Assembly: GCA_018970175.1 (NCBI GenBank) | Contig: JAGWWV010000019.1 | Coordinates: 1 to 38,056 of the forward strand | Length of the DNA stretch: 38,056 nt | Source of the DNA: Acidobacteriota bacterium | GTDB taxonomy: Bacteria; Actinomycetota; Acidimicrobiia; Acidimicrobiales; Ilumatobacteraceae | Direction: 5' to 3' | Part shown: positions 13,937 to 23,031 of the stretch, one piece after another | How positions within the stretch are numbered: position 1 is the stretch's first letter | Layout: the number at the start of each line of letters is the position of its first letter | The notes under the pieces: model-generated | Database searches by the model: none | The model's input: only the letters and a program-made list of their open reading frames with translations | Told to the model about the DNA's origin: nothing | Made by a program: the position numbers and the translations under genes

Positions 13937-15403
13937 CTATCGGAAGTCCCGAAAATCGGGGAAGGCCCCGGGGTTTTTCTGACCGGGTAGGCCGGGCTGG
14001 CCGGGAGGGCCGAGGTTGCCGAGACCAGAGAGGTCGCCGGCGCCCATCTGCTTCATCGCCTTGGCCATCTTGACGGGGTTCATCTTCGGCGCCTTGCCCT
14101 TCTTCCCCGCCTTCTTTCCCGCGAGACCACCCATCTGCTTCATCATCTTTTGCATTTCGCCGAACTGCTTGACGAGACGGTTGACATCGGGGACCGTCGT
14201 GCCGCTCCCCTTGGCGATGCGCACCCGCCGAGACCCGTTGATGATCTCGGGTCGGCGCCGCTCGTCGGGGGTCATCGAGCGAATGATGGCCTCGGTCACC
14301 TTGACCTGGTCGTCACCGATCTCGGCGTTCTTCATCTCCTTCGGCATTCCGGGGAGCATCCCCATGATGCTGGAGATCGACCCCATCTTCTTCACCTGTT
14401 GCAACTGCTCGAGGAAGTCGTCGAGGGTGAACTCCCCTTCGAACATCTTCGCGGCCGCTGCCTCGGCTTCTTCTTTCTCGAAGACCTGCTCGGCCTGCTC
14501 GATGAGCGTGAGCATGTCGCCCATGCCGAGGATGCGCCCCGCCATGCGGTCGGGATGGAACTGTTCGAACGCGTCGATCTTTTCGCCCGTCGCCGCGAAC
14601 GCGATGGGTTTACCGATGACCTCTTTCACCGACAGTGCCGCACCACCACGCGCGTCGCCGTCGAGTTTCGAGAGGATGACGCCGTCGATTTCGAGGGTTG
14701 CGTTGAAGGCCTCGGCGGTGTTGACCGCGTCCTGGCCCGTCATCGCATCGATGACGAGGAAGGTGTAGTTCGGCTGCACCGAGTCGCTGATACGACGGAT
14801 CTCGTCCATCAGTTCGGCGTCGATCGAGAGTCGGCCCGCGGTGTCGACGATGAGAACGTCGCGACCGATGCGACGCGCTTCGGCGAGTCCGCGCGTCGCG
14901 GTGTTCACCGGGTCGCCCGGCTCGGAGAACACGGGCACGTCGATTTGTCGGCCGAGCGTGCGCAACTGTTCGACCGCCGCCGGACGCTGGAGGTCGGCGC
15001 CGACGAGCAGCGGTTGGCGCCCCTGCGACTTGAACCAACGCGCCAACTTTGCCGCACTGGTGGTTTTGCCCGAACCCTGCAGACCCGCCATCAAGACAAC
15101 GGTTGGCGGCTTGCCGGCATAGGTGATCTTCAGCGTTTCGCCACCGAGAATCGCCGTCAGTTCCTGGTTGACAATCTTGACGATCTGTTGACCCGGGTCG
15201 AGCGCCTTCGACAGTTCGGCACCGACTGCTTGTTCGCGAATGCGGGCGACGACGTTGCGCGCGACGGACACGTTGACGTCGGCATCGAGAAGAGCGGCAC
15301 GAATTTCGCCGAGGACTTCGTCGACGTCGGCCTCGGTCAGACGACCACGACCGCGGACCTTGTTGAGGATCGACTCGAATTTCGAGCTGAGATTGTCGAA
15401 CAT
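13937..15403 (-). CDS. ffh: Signal recognition particle protein Ffh (SRP54)
   Basis: The 488-residue GTPase binds signal peptides and 4.5S RNA and delivers ribosomes to FtsY. The N domain (1-90) is followed by the G domain with P-loop GLQGSGKTT (107-115), GADLQRPAA, DTAGRL and SKLDGDARGGAAL. The Met-rich M domain has RVRIAKGSGT for RNA binding. The tail is rich in Lys, Met, Gly and Pro, with an unusual GNLGPPGQPGLPG stretch. ATG 15403 is chosen as the family start; upstream in-frame codons belong to the preceding lipoprotein gene. TAGCCT (15414-15419), which includes that gene's stop, may be a -10 box. The SRP RNA gene is not in this window. Confidence 0.98.
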   Translation of the reverse strand: MFDNLSSKFESILNKVRGRGRLTEADVDEVLGEIRAALLDADVNVSVARNVVARIREQAVGAELSKALDPGQQIVKIVNQELTAILGGETLKITYAGKPPTVVLMAGLQGSGKTTSAAKLARWFKSQGRQPLLVGADLQRPAAVEQLRTLGRQIDVPVFSEPGDPVNTATRGLAEARRIGRDVLIVDTAGRLSIDAELMDEIRRISDSVQPNYTFLVIDAMTGQDAVNTAEAFNATLEIDGVILSKLDGDARGGAALSVKEVIGKPIAFAATGEKIDAFEQFHPDRMAGRILGMGDMLTLIEQAEQVFEKEEAEAAAAKMFEGEFTLDDFLEQLQQVKKMGSISSIMGMLPGMPKEMKNAEIGDDQVKVTEAIIRSMTPDERRRPEIINGSRRVRIAKGSGTTVPDVNRLVKQFGEMQKMMKQMGGLAGKKAGKKGKAPKMNPVKMAKAMKQMGAGDLSGLGNLGPPGQPGLPGQKNPGAFPDFRDFR

Positions 15404-15416
15404 GACGCCCGTGAGG

Positions 15417-16832
15417 CTACCCAACGCTGACGCCGGTCACCTTTCCGTCGGCAATTGCAAGGTTGACACGGTTCGTCAAGTAGTCCATCGTCAGCTGGAA
15501 CTCTTCACCGTCGCGGGAACTGATGCGCACGATCCAGCCATTCGACTCGGCGACCTTCGTCGCTTCGTCCTCCGTCAGGCCAACCAACGCGACGGCTTCC
15601 TCCTGTGTCGGCGTGGGCGCATCGACGGCGGGCAGCGTGTCGCCGGATCCGGCCGACGAACCCGAACTCCCGCTCAAGCCACCACCTTCGATTGGCGGCG
15701 AGGGCTCGATGGTCTCGCCGTTCTCAATCGGTGAATCGACCGTCGGTGCGGCCTGTTCGATGAATTCATCGGTGATCGCGATGACCCCGATGGTGTAGCC
15801 GTCTTTCACCGTGTACTCGTACGACGGAACGAGCCACAGCACGTTGTCGGCATCGACGATCGGCGTGAGCGACTCTTTCACCGCCGTGATGACCACCGTC
15901 TGAACGGTTGCGGAGTCCGCGATGGCAGGCTCGGCGACCGCACGACCAACCGGTCCGTAGCCGTACCACCCCGAATACTTCGGATCACTCAATCGCTCGA
16001 CTGCGGCAGCGGCACCGACGCGGGGGAACTTCGGGCCCTCCTCGAACGACAGCAGGTTCCCGCTCGCCCAGCTGATGGCACCACCGTCGCCGAAACCAAA
16101 CGTCCACGACATGGGGATTCGAACGTCTCCGGCATGCGGCCACGCGGTCACCGATACCGACCAGTCGTCGGCGTAGATCTCGATGTCACCGTCACGAACG
16201 TCGACGCCGGCTTCGTCGAGGATCGACTGCACGACTTTTCGGGCTTCGTCCGTTGTCGGAAGGTTCTCCGGCTTCTTCATTTCCGTCGGCACGTCAACCA
16301 CCGGAGCGTCGGATGCGGAATTGCTGTCGGGTGCTGCCGGCTCGATTGCGGGCTCGGACGAGACGGCTGACGTCGCCCACGCCGTCGAGTAGTACCAACC
16401 AGCGAATGCGTCTTGCGCGGGGTTGCTGAAACTGACGGACGGAGCCGATCCGTCGGTGGGTCCCGCGACGAAGCCGCCGCCTTCGTCGTCCGAGCGTTTC
16501 GCCGGGTCGGCGTCGATGCCCAGGGCACGCGTGATCGCGGTCATCTGCTTGATCGTCGGCTCGCCGACGCTCTTCCACGATTGCGCCTTGCCGTCGAGTG
16601 CCGGAAGATCACCTTCGACTTCGTACTTCACTTCGTTTGGCGCCATGGCCATCTTGGAATTCGGCGCGGCATCGGACGCGGCGGCACTTTCCGGCGCACC
16701 CATCGCGGACCGCGTCGATTGCGCGACCGAGAAGACGATCGGTTTGGCGGCTTCCTCGGCAGAACCACATGCCGTCGCACCGAGGGCCAGCGCAGCGATC
16801 CCGAGAAAAACCCGACGCATCGACGATTTCAT
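15417..16832 (-). CDS. Large lipoprotein with C-terminal I78-inhibitor-like domain
   Basis: The 471-residue protein has a lipoprotein signal (MRRVF, hydrophobic core, GATAC with Cys22). A long extracytoplasmic region of unknown fold follows (about 30-390), with an Asp/Ser/Pro linker near 390-420. The last 60 residues, ending VGLTEDEATKVAESNGW, then TMDYLTNRVNLAIADGKVTGVSVG, resemble peptidase inhibitor family I78 (the TMDY-x-x-x-R-hN and G-x-hxxV elements). That family blocks serine peptidases by a potato-inhibitor-I-like loop. The match is by eye. TAGATT lies seven bases before the ATG, suggesting its own leaderless transcript. It sits between the FtsY lipoprotein gene and ffh, 13 bases from ffh. 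Confidence 0.8.
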   Translation of the reverse strand: MKSSMRRVFLGIAALALGATACGSAEEAAKPIVFSVAQSTRSAMGAPESAAASDAAPNSKMAMAPNEVKYEVEGDLPALDGKAQSWKSVGEPTIKQMTAITRALGIDADPAKRSDDEGGGFVAGPTDGSAPSVSFSNPAQDAFAGWYYSTAWATSAVSSEPAIEPAAPDSNSASDAPVVDVPTEMKKPENLPTTDEARKVVQSILDEAGVDVRDGDIEIYADDWSVSVTAWPHAGDVRIPMSWTFGFGDGGAISWASGNLLSFEEGPKFPRVGAAAAVERLSDPKYSGWYGYGPVGRAVAEPAIADSATVQTVVITAVKESLTPIVDADNVLWLVPSYEYTVKDGYTIGVIAITDEFIEQAAPTVDSPIENGETIEPSPPIEGGGLSGSSGSSAGSGDTLPAVDAPTPTQEEAVALVGLTEDEATKVAESNGWIVRISSRDGEEFQLTMDYLTNRVNLAIADGKVTGVSVG

Positions 16833-16839
16833 GAAAGAG

Positions 16840-16845
16840 AATCTA
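16840..16845 (-). promoter_or_regulatory. -10 element of I78-like lipoprotein gene
   Basis: TAGATT on the minus strand, seven bases, then ATG 16832. The same hexamer precedes the membrane gene at 34520. The 61-base gap holds no other signal. Confidence 0.55.
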
Positions 16846-16893
16846 CGTCGGGTTCCGTTCGAGTGTTGGTCGGCCCGCAGCGCGTGACCGATG

Positions 16894-17463
16894 TCAGCAA
16901 CCGTTTTGCGTGATCCCCGCACCGCAAGAAAGTGAAGCCACTTCGCTCTTCGTGCCGGCGCCGTCGGTCCACGACACTGACACGTTGACGGGCGCGACTC
17001 CGAAGAACTTCGAGGCGTTCACGATGATGTTGATGCCGGAGGCGGTCTTTTGCACGTCGAGCACCTTCACCTGCGCGGAGTCGACGCCCGTGGCGCTCAT
17101 CGACACGTTGAACTTCTCCCAGCCCTCCGGCTTCTTGTCGACGAGAACGAATGCCTCGCCACCGCCGGCACCTGAGGACACGCCCAGAATCTGCACGGCG
17201 GGCAACGCAGCGGGTGCTGCGGTTGGTGCCGGCGCAGCCGTCGTTTCGGGTGCTGCGGTTGTGTCCGGCGCGGCGGTTGTTTCCGGTGCGGCGGTTGTTT
17301 CCGGTGCGGCGGTCGTCTCGGACGCCGCAGTCGTGGCGGGTGCCGCGGTGTCGATCTGCATCACGCTGGTGTCGTTGGTCGACGACGAGTCGTCGCCGCA
17401 TGCCGCCAACAGCACGGTGACCGAGGCAACTGCGGCGAACAGACGCTTGCTCTTGAACTTCAT
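16894..17463 (-). CDS. Thr/Ala-repeat lipoprotein downstream of ftsY
   Basis: The 189-residue protein has a textbook lipoprotein signal (LLAAC, Cys22), a Thr/Ala/Pro spacer of repeated ETTAAP units (about residues 45-85), and a beta-rich domain of about 100 residues with two Cys near the end (LSCGAGITQNGC). The spacer probably carries the domain through the cell wall and may be glycosylated. No family is recognised. GGGGGAG is a good ribosome site. The gene starts 22 bases after ftsY, so it is likely read from the ftsY transcript. A link to protein export is possible but unproven. Confidence 0.82.
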   Translation of the reverse strand: MKFKSKRLFAAVASVTVLLAACGDDSSSTNDTSVMQIDTAAPATTAASETTAAPETTAAPETTAAPDTTAAPETTAAPAPTAAPAALPAVQILGVSSGAGGGEAFVLVDKKPEGWEKFNVSMSATGVDSAQVKVLDVQKTASGINIIVNASKFFGVAPVNVSVSWTDGAGTKSEVASLSCGAGITQNGC

Positions 17464-17485
17464 GGCTCCCCCGTTTCGAGCGGAC

Positions 17486-18625
17486 TCAGGACTCCGAGTC
17501 GAACAACTCTCGAATGTACTCCTCGGGGTCGAAGGGGACGAGGTCTTCGATCGTCTCACCGAGACCCACGAGCTTCACCGGGATGCCCAGTTGGGTTTCG
17601 ATCGCAAAGACGATGCCTCCCTTGGCCGAACCGTCGAGCTTCGTGAGCACCACGCCGGTCACGTTGGTTGCCTCGGCGAACTGGGTCGCTTGCGACAGGC
17701 CGTTCTGGCCCGTCGTTGCGTCAATGACGAGCAGTACTTCGGTGACGGTACCCGCCTCTTTCTCGGCGACGCGGCGAACCTTCTTCAGTTCTTCCATGAG
17801 GTTCGTCTTGTTCTGCAGTCGGCCCGCGGTGTCGGCGAGAACGAGGTTGCACCCGCGTGCCGCGGCGCTCTGCACGGCGTCGAAAATGACCGCACTCGGG
17901 TCTCCACCTTCGCTGCCGCGCACCACCGGGACGTCGGCCCGACCGGCCCAGGTTTCGAGCTGTTCGCCGGCTGCGGCGCGGAACGTGTCGCCCGCGGCAA
18001 GGAGCACATCGCGCCCGCGGGACTTCTGGGCGAACGCGACCTTTCCGATGGTCGTGGTTTTGCCGACGCCGTTGACACCGACGAACAGCCAGATGTTCGG
18101 CTGCTTCACACCGGTGTCGAAGGTGAGTTCACGCGCATTCGCACTGAGCTGGGCGGTCATGTCGGCCCGCAGCGCCTCGATCAGTCCGCGTGGTTCGGTG
18201 ACTTCCTTCTTGTCGACCTTCGTCTTCAGGTTCTCGAGAAGCGACGTCGTGACCCCGAGGCCGACATCTGCCCGCAACAGCGTTTCTTCGAGGTCGTTCC
18301 ACGTGTCGGCGGTGATCTTGTCTTTTGCACGGACACCCGCGAAAGCACCCGTGAAGATGCCGGCCGCCTTGGCAAAGCGCTTCTTCGGTGGTGCGACAAC
18401 GTCGGGCTCGACTGTGACTTCTTCGACTGTGACTTCTTCAACCGTGACGTCTTCGACCGCGTGTTCTTCGACCGGTGGTTCGGGTGGAGCTTCGATGCGC
18501 GGGGTCGGCGGAGTCGCGACCGGAGTTGGCTGCTGCGTACGGCGGCGGTTGACGATGACGACACCGACACCGAAAAGAAGGACGATGCCGACGAGAAGGA
18601 GAAGGATGAGGGGTGCGTTGTCCAT
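17486..18625 (-). CDS. ftsY: Signal recognition particle receptor FtsY
   Basis: The 379-residue SRP receptor GTPase docks Ffh-ribosome complexes at the membrane. It has an N-terminal membrane helix (6-26), as in other actinomycete FtsY, then a Pro/Glu/Val-rich acidic linker with EEVTV repeats (about 55-75). The NG domain has VNGVGKTTTIGK (P-loop), AAGDTFRAAA, ADTAGRLQ, TKLDGSAKGG and GLGETIEDLVPF at the end. The gene lies between smc (22 bases upstream) and a lipoprotein gene. DNA repeats at 18411-18455 encode the linker. Confidence 0.98.
   Translation of the reverse strand: MDNAPLILLLLVGIVLLFGVGVVIVNRRRTQQPTPVATPPTPRIEAPPEPPVEEHAVEDVTVEEVTVEEVTVEPDVVAPPKKRFAKAAGIFTGAFAGVRAKDKITADTWNDLEETLLRADVGLGVTTSLLENLKTKVDKKEVTEPRGLIEALRADMTAQLSANARELTFDTGVKQPNIWLFVGVNGVGKTTTIGKVAFAQKSRGRDVLLAAGDTFRAAAGEQLETWAGRADVPVVRGSEGGDPSAVIFDAVQSAAARGCNLVLADTAGRLQNKTNLMEELKKVRRVAEKEAGTVTEVLLVIDATTGQNGLSQATQFAEATNVTGVVLTKLDGSAKGGIVFAIETQLGIPVKLVGLGETIEDLVPFDPEEYIRELFDSES
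18411..18455. repeat. Three tandem 15-bp units in the FtsY linker
   Basis: Units at 18411-18425, 18426-18440 and 18441-18455 match in 12 to 14 of 15 bases. Each encodes one turn of the acidic EEVTV repeat. It is an in-frame repeat, so length variation is tolerated. Confidence 0.85.
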
Positions 18626-18647
18626 GTCCGTGTCAGTTCATGTCGAG

Positions 18648-21600
18648 TCAGGTGGCGGATGAAGCGTGTTCGACAATGACCTTCGACGACCCGCCCGGCT
18701 GCATGGTGACACCCAGCAGGCAATCGGCGGCCTCCATCGTGCGCTTTTGGTGGCTGACGACAAGCAGCTGTGCATCACGGCGGAACTCGGCCAGGAGACC
18801 GAGGAAGCGCGAGAGGTTCACGTCATCGAGAGCAGCTTCGACTTCGTCCATCACGTAGAAGGGCGAGGGCCGACTGCGGAACACGGCGAACAGAAATGCG
18901 AGTGCGGTGAGCGACCGTTCGCCGCCGGACAGCAGCGAGAGTTTCTTCACGTTCTTGCCCCCGGGCTTCGCCTCGACTTCGATGCCGGTGTTCAAGAGAT
19001 CCTCGGGCAACGTGAGCGTAAGGCGTCCGGTGCCCCCGGGGAAGAGCAGACCGAAGAGGTCCTGGAAGTTGCGGGCGACGTCGTTGAACGCACCACCGAA
19101 GACCGACTGAATTTCTTCGTCAACGGCCTTGATGACACGCAGAAGGTCACGACGGGTGTTGCGAACGTCCTCGAGCTGAGCCTCGAGGAATTCGTGGCGC
19201 TTCTGAAGTTCCGTGAATTCCTGCAGCGCCAGCGGGTTGATGGGACCCATCAATCGCAGTTCGCGCTCGAGTTCACGGACCCGCGCGATGGGTGTCGCCC
19301 CTTCGGGCACCACCGGCATCTCTGCGGCTTCGGCCACCTCGGGCTCGATTTCGAGATCGCGACGCAATGCCTCCACCGCAGCCTCGAGTCGCATGCGCAC
19401 CTCGGCCTCTTCGATTTCGATGCGGCGGCCACGCTCGCGCTGCTCGTCGAGCTCGCGTTCGGTCGCCTGCCGTTCGCGGCGCGCCGAGTCGAGGCGCGCG
19501 GCAACTTCCCGCACTTCGTCGCTCTGCCGGCGCCGCGCCTCGTGCAGTTCGACGAGCAGTGCCTCGGTGGTGATGCGGTGACGGTCGACGAGATCGCTGA
19601 GACGCACGATGGCGTCGAAGGAGCGCTGCAGGCGAATGCGCTGTTCGGCCGCCTGCGCGCGAGCCTCGGTGTCGGCGGCGAGCCGAGCCTCGGTCTCGTC
19701 GAGACGGCGTTGCACGAACTGCTGACGTTCGACGAGGCCGACCGACTTGACCTCGAGATCCTTGCGGCGCAACGCGAGCCGTGACGCTTCGGCGTCGAGA
19801 CCCGCTCGAGCGACGCCGATGGCGCGCATCGTTTCGGCTTCGACTGCTTCGTCGGCCTCGAGCCGCGGCAGCACCGCCTCGAGTTCGGCGATGCGCGACG
19901 ACGCGCGCTCGAGGCGACCGGCGACATCGTCGCGTTGTGAACGGACCGCATCGAGCTCGGCAATGACCTCACGGCGCTCGCCGGTGACACGTTGCAGGCT
20001 GTCGGCCGCGGTGTGCCGTGCCTTCGTGAGCTGCTCGTGGCGACGCTCGAGATCGGCCAGTGCGTCGCGTGCCGACTGCACCTCGGCACGCGCCCGGGAA
20101 AGTTCGCTCGCCCGGCGTTCGGACTCGGTGTTCGCCGCGGCCTGCCGCTGCACTGCGTCTTCGAGAGCCGCGGCCGTGACTGCGTCGGCTTGAGCGCCGA
20201 TGCGCCAACCCGACGGGGCAAATCGATCGCCTCGCCTCGTGACGACGTGGAACGACGGGTTCGACAGCGCAATGTCGACCGCGGTTGCCCACGAATCGGC
20301 GACGAAGGCGCGGGCAAGCAGAGAGTCGAGCAGTGCGTCGATGGTTACCGCCTCGGCGCCGGCCGCCCGGACGAGGCCGCGCACCGGTCGGGCCCCCATG
20401 GGCACCTGTGCCGGAGTTTCCCGCGCACCACCGAGAGCGAGTACCGCGCCGTTCACGTTCATCGCGTCGAGGCTCGACAGGGCGGTCCGCGCCGCTGCCG
20501 CGTCACGCATGACGATGCCTGCAACCGCATCGCCGAGCGCCGCGTGGACCGCGGCTTCCCAACCATCTTCGATGCGAATGAGATCGACGAGAGCGCCGAC
20601 GACCCCGTCGACGTCGGCAAGGTGCTGCAAACCCGCCCTGCTCCGCGCGGTTTCCAGCGCTTCGCGCAGGACTTCAACACGTGCGTTCCAATGTGCGAGG
20701 GAGGCCGCGGCACCGGCGCTGGCCTGGGTTGCCGCATCGAGCGACGACTCGGCAGCGGTACGACGTTCGGATTGCCCGCGCACATCGCCTTCGATTCGGG
20801 CAGCCGCACCCTCTGCCGATTCGTATTCATTGCCGAGACGCTCGACGTCTGCGGCGAGTCGCAGCGCGCGGTCGTCGAGCTGCGCGATGCGTGTGGCGAC
20901 GCGCTGCAGTTCGGCGCGATCACGCTCGTCGGCGGCGCGCAACGTTCGCAGCTCGCCGCGCACTTCTGCCGCGGCACTTGCAGCAACGGGTGTCGGCATT
21001 TCCGGCACTTCTTCGTCGCCGGCCGCCTCGCGTCGTGCGGCAAATTCCGCTTCGTCGCTTTCGAGTGCCTCGCGTTCGGGGTCGACGACCGCGAGCTCGG
21101 CGTTGATGGAATCGAGTTCGGCACGCAGGGCCGCGGCGTCGCCTTCGAGCGACGCCATCACGTCGGCGTCCATGAATTGACTGCGATCGCGTTCCATCGA
21201 CCGCCGGCGTTCGGCGAGCAACGCGGCCAAACCACGAGCGCGCTCGCGCAACTGCTCCACGCGCACCAACTGGTCGCTCACTCCGGTGTCGCCGAGAGCG
21301 GTCAACTCGGCTTCGGACGACAAGACGAGCGTGTCGAGTTCTGCGAGACGCGAGCGCAGTTCTTGTTCACTTCGCGCTCCGTTCGCCTTGTCCCCTGCCA
21401 GCGCCACGAGACGTGCACGTGTCGAGGCGATCTCACGACCAGCGACGAAAATCTGCAGGGTCTTCAGTTCCGCCACGAGTTCGCCGTGGCGACGTGCCGC
21501 TTCGGCCTGACGCTCGAGGGGCCGCAACTGACGACGCACTTCGCGGATGAGGTCCTGCACGCGCAGCAGGTTTGCCTCGGTGCTGTCGAGACGACGTTCG

Positions 21601-22130
21601 GCCTTTTCCTTGCGCTTGCGGTACTTCAGGACGCCGGCTGCTTCTTCGATGATTGCCCGTCGATCCTCGGGGCGCGCGTTCAACACTGCGTCGATCTGGC
21701 CCTGGCTGATGATGACGTGTTGTTGACGTCCGACGCCCGCATCGGAGAGCAGCTCCTGCACGTCGAGCAGACGGCACTCGACGCCGTTGATCGAGTATTC
21801 GCTTTCGCCCGAGCGAAAGAGCGTGCGTCCGACCGTCACCTCGGTGAACTCGATCGGAAGCAACCCAGCCGAGTTGTCGAGCGTCAGCACGACCTCCGCG
21901 CGACCGAGCGCCGGACGCTTCTCGGTGCCCGCAAAGATGACGTCGTCCATCTTCTGGCTGCGCACCGCCGACGGTGCCTGTGCGCCGAGAACCCACGCGA
22001 TCGCATCGACGACGTTCGACTTTCCCGAACCGTTCGGGCCGACGACGACCGTGACTCCGGGCTCGAGTTCCATCACCGTCGTGTCGGCGAAGGATTTGAA
22101 GCCTTTCAGGGTCAGGGACTTGAGGAACAC
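18648..22130 (-). CDS. smc: Chromosome segregation ATPase SMC
   Basis: The 1160-residue protein has the full SMC layout. The N-terminal ATPase half carries GPNGSGKSNVVDAI (about 34-47) and a QGQID segment. A coiled coil (about 170-490), a hinge (about 500-640, GVVGALVDLIRIEDGWEAAV) and a second coiled coil follow. The C-terminal half has LSGGERSLTALAFLF (signature) and FYVMDEVEAALDD (Walker B). It condenses and aligns chromosome arms with ScpA and ScpB, which are not in this window. The start is GTG 22130; TAAGTT ends nine bases before it. mutM is 52 bases upstream on the same strand. Long opposite-strand ORFs here are shadows. Confidence 0.98.
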   Translation of the reverse strand: MFLKSLTLKGFKSFADTTVMELEPGVTVVVGPNGSGKSNVVDAIAWVLGAQAPSAVRSQKMDDVIFAGTEKRPALGRAEVVLTLDNSAGLLPIEFTEVTVGRTLFRSGESEYSINGVECRLLDVQELLSDAGVGRQQHVIISQGQIDAVLNARPEDRRAIIEEAAGVLKYRKRKEKAERRLDSTEANLLRVQDLIREVRRQLRPLERQAEAARRHGELVAELKTLQIFVAGREIASTRARLVALAGDKANGARSEQELRSRLAELDTLVLSSEAELTALGDTGVSDQLVRVEQLRERARGLAALLAERRRSMERDRSQFMDADVMASLEGDAAALRAELDSINAELAVVDPEREALESDEAEFAARREAAGDEEVPEMPTPVAASAAAEVRGELRTLRAADERDRAELQRVATRIAQLDDRALRLAADVERLGNEYESAEGAAARIEGDVRGQSERRTAAESSLDAATQASAGAAASLAHWNARVEVLREALETARSRAGLQHLADVDGVVGALVDLIRIEDGWEAAVHAALGDAVAGIVMRDAAAARTALSSLDAMNVNGAVLALGGARETPAQVPMGARPVRGLVRAAGAEAVTIDALLDSLLARAFVADSWATAVDIALSNPSFHVVTRRGDRFAPSGWRIGAQADAVTAAALEDAVQRQAAANTESERRASELSRARAEVQSARDALADLERRHEQLTKARHTAADSLQRVTGERREVIAELDAVRSQRDDVAGRLERASSRIAELEAVLPRLEADEAVEAETMRAIGVARAGLDAEASRLALRRKDLEVKSVGLVERQQFVQRRLDETEARLAADTEARAQAAEQRIRLQRSFDAIVRLSDLVDRHRITTEALLVELHEARRRQSDEVREVAARLDSARRERQATERELDEQRERGRRIEIEEAEVRMRLEAAVEALRRDLEIEPEVAEAAEMPVVPEGATPIARVRELERELRLMGPINPLALQEFTELQKRHEFLEAQLEDVRNTRRDLLRVIKAVDEEIQSVFGGAFNDVARNFQDLFGLLFPGGTGRLTLTLPEDLLNTGIEVEAKPGGKNVKKLSLLSGGERSLTALAFLFAVFRSRPSPFYVMDEVEAALDDVNLSRFLGLLAEFRRDAQLLVVSHQKRTMEAADCLLGVTMQPGGSSKVIVEHASSAT

Positions 22131-22182
22131 AGCGAACCGAACTTACAAGATCGGGCCGTTTCCGACCGCCTCCCGGGGCGCC

Positions 22183-23025
22183 TCAACGCTGGCAAACCGG
22201 ACAGAAATGCGTGGATCGGCCCGCTCCCGCGACGCGCCGAATGACACCGCGCCGACAGGTGACGCACCGCTCCCCCTCGCGCGCATAGACGCGATGCTCG
22301 GTCTGGAAGATCCCCTCCCGGCCGAGCGCATCGACGTACTGGGTGTCGGACAAAGTCGAGCCGCCTGCCTCGACCGCTTCGTGAAGAACTTCGAGCGTGG
22401 TGCGGTGCAGCACCTTCAACTGAGCGGCTCGCAACGTGTCGACGCGGCGGTCCCAACGCAGTCGCGCCCGGTGCATGATCTCGTCGGCGTAGATGTTGCC
22501 GATGCCGGCGATGATCGCCTGGTCGAGGAGCACCGCCTTCAGCCCTCGACGACGCCCCGCAACCGCGGTGCGGAACGCGTCGTACGAGAAGTCGTCGACC
22601 AGCGGGTCGATGCCGAGCCGGTGAACCTCGGGCACCAAGTCATCATCAGGATTGAAGACCACCACCTCACCAAAGGTTCGCGGGTCGACGAAACGCAGGT
22701 CGATGACATCGCCTCCCGGCTGCTCGAGGTGGAGGGTCACGTGGGTGTGCGGCTCGAGCGGTGCGTCGGGTCGGGCCAACAACAGACGACCGCTCATCCG
22801 CAGGTGCACCATCATCGAGTTGCCGTTGGCGAGGTCGAAGAAGAGATACTTGCCCCGCCGTCGCGTGTCGACGAACGACTCACCGAGCAGCCCCGCGCGC
22901 ACCACATCGGGTCCCGTACGACGCACGCTGCGCAGGCGACCGATGTCGACTCGTGCAACCCGGGCACCAACTACCGCTTCATGCAGCGAGCGCCGAACCG
23001 TTTCGACTTCCGGCAGTTCGGGCAT
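22183..23025 (-). CDS. mutM: Formamidopyrimidine-DNA glycosylase
   Basis: The 280-residue enzyme removes 8-oxoguanine and formamidopyrimidines and nicks the DNA. It begins MPELPEVETVRR with the catalytic Pro2 and Glu3, has RRGKYLFF (beta-lyase Lys), GIGNIYADEIMHRARL (helix-two-turn-helix) and a C-terminal zinc finger with Cys pairs GERCVTCRRG and FCPVCQR. It lies six bases after rnc and before smc, the usual actinomycete order. Confidence 0.98.
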   Translation of the reverse strand: MPELPEVETVRRSLHEAVVGARVARVDIGRLRSVRRTGPDVVRAGLLGESFVDTRRRGKYLFFDLANGNSMMVHLRMSGRLLLARPDAPLEPHTHVTLHLEQPGGDVIDLRFVDPRTFGEVVVFNPDDDLVPEVHRLGIDPLVDDFSYDAFRTAVAGRRRGLKAVLLDQAIIAGIGNIYADEIMHRARLRWDRRVDTLRAAQLKVLHRTTLEVLHEAVEAGGSTLSDTQYVDALGREGIFQTEHRVYAREGERCVTCRRGVIRRVAGAGRSTHFCPVCQR

Positions 23026-23031
23026 CTCGCG

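Noticed and set aside
14150-15430. Plus-strand ORF of 426 codons opposite ffh
   Set aside because: It is a shadow of the clear ffh gene with no family features.
19992-22244. Plus-strand ORF of 750 codons opposite smc
   Set aside because: It mirrors smc on the other strand, has no recognisable domain and its composition fits the antisense of a GC-rich coiled coil.
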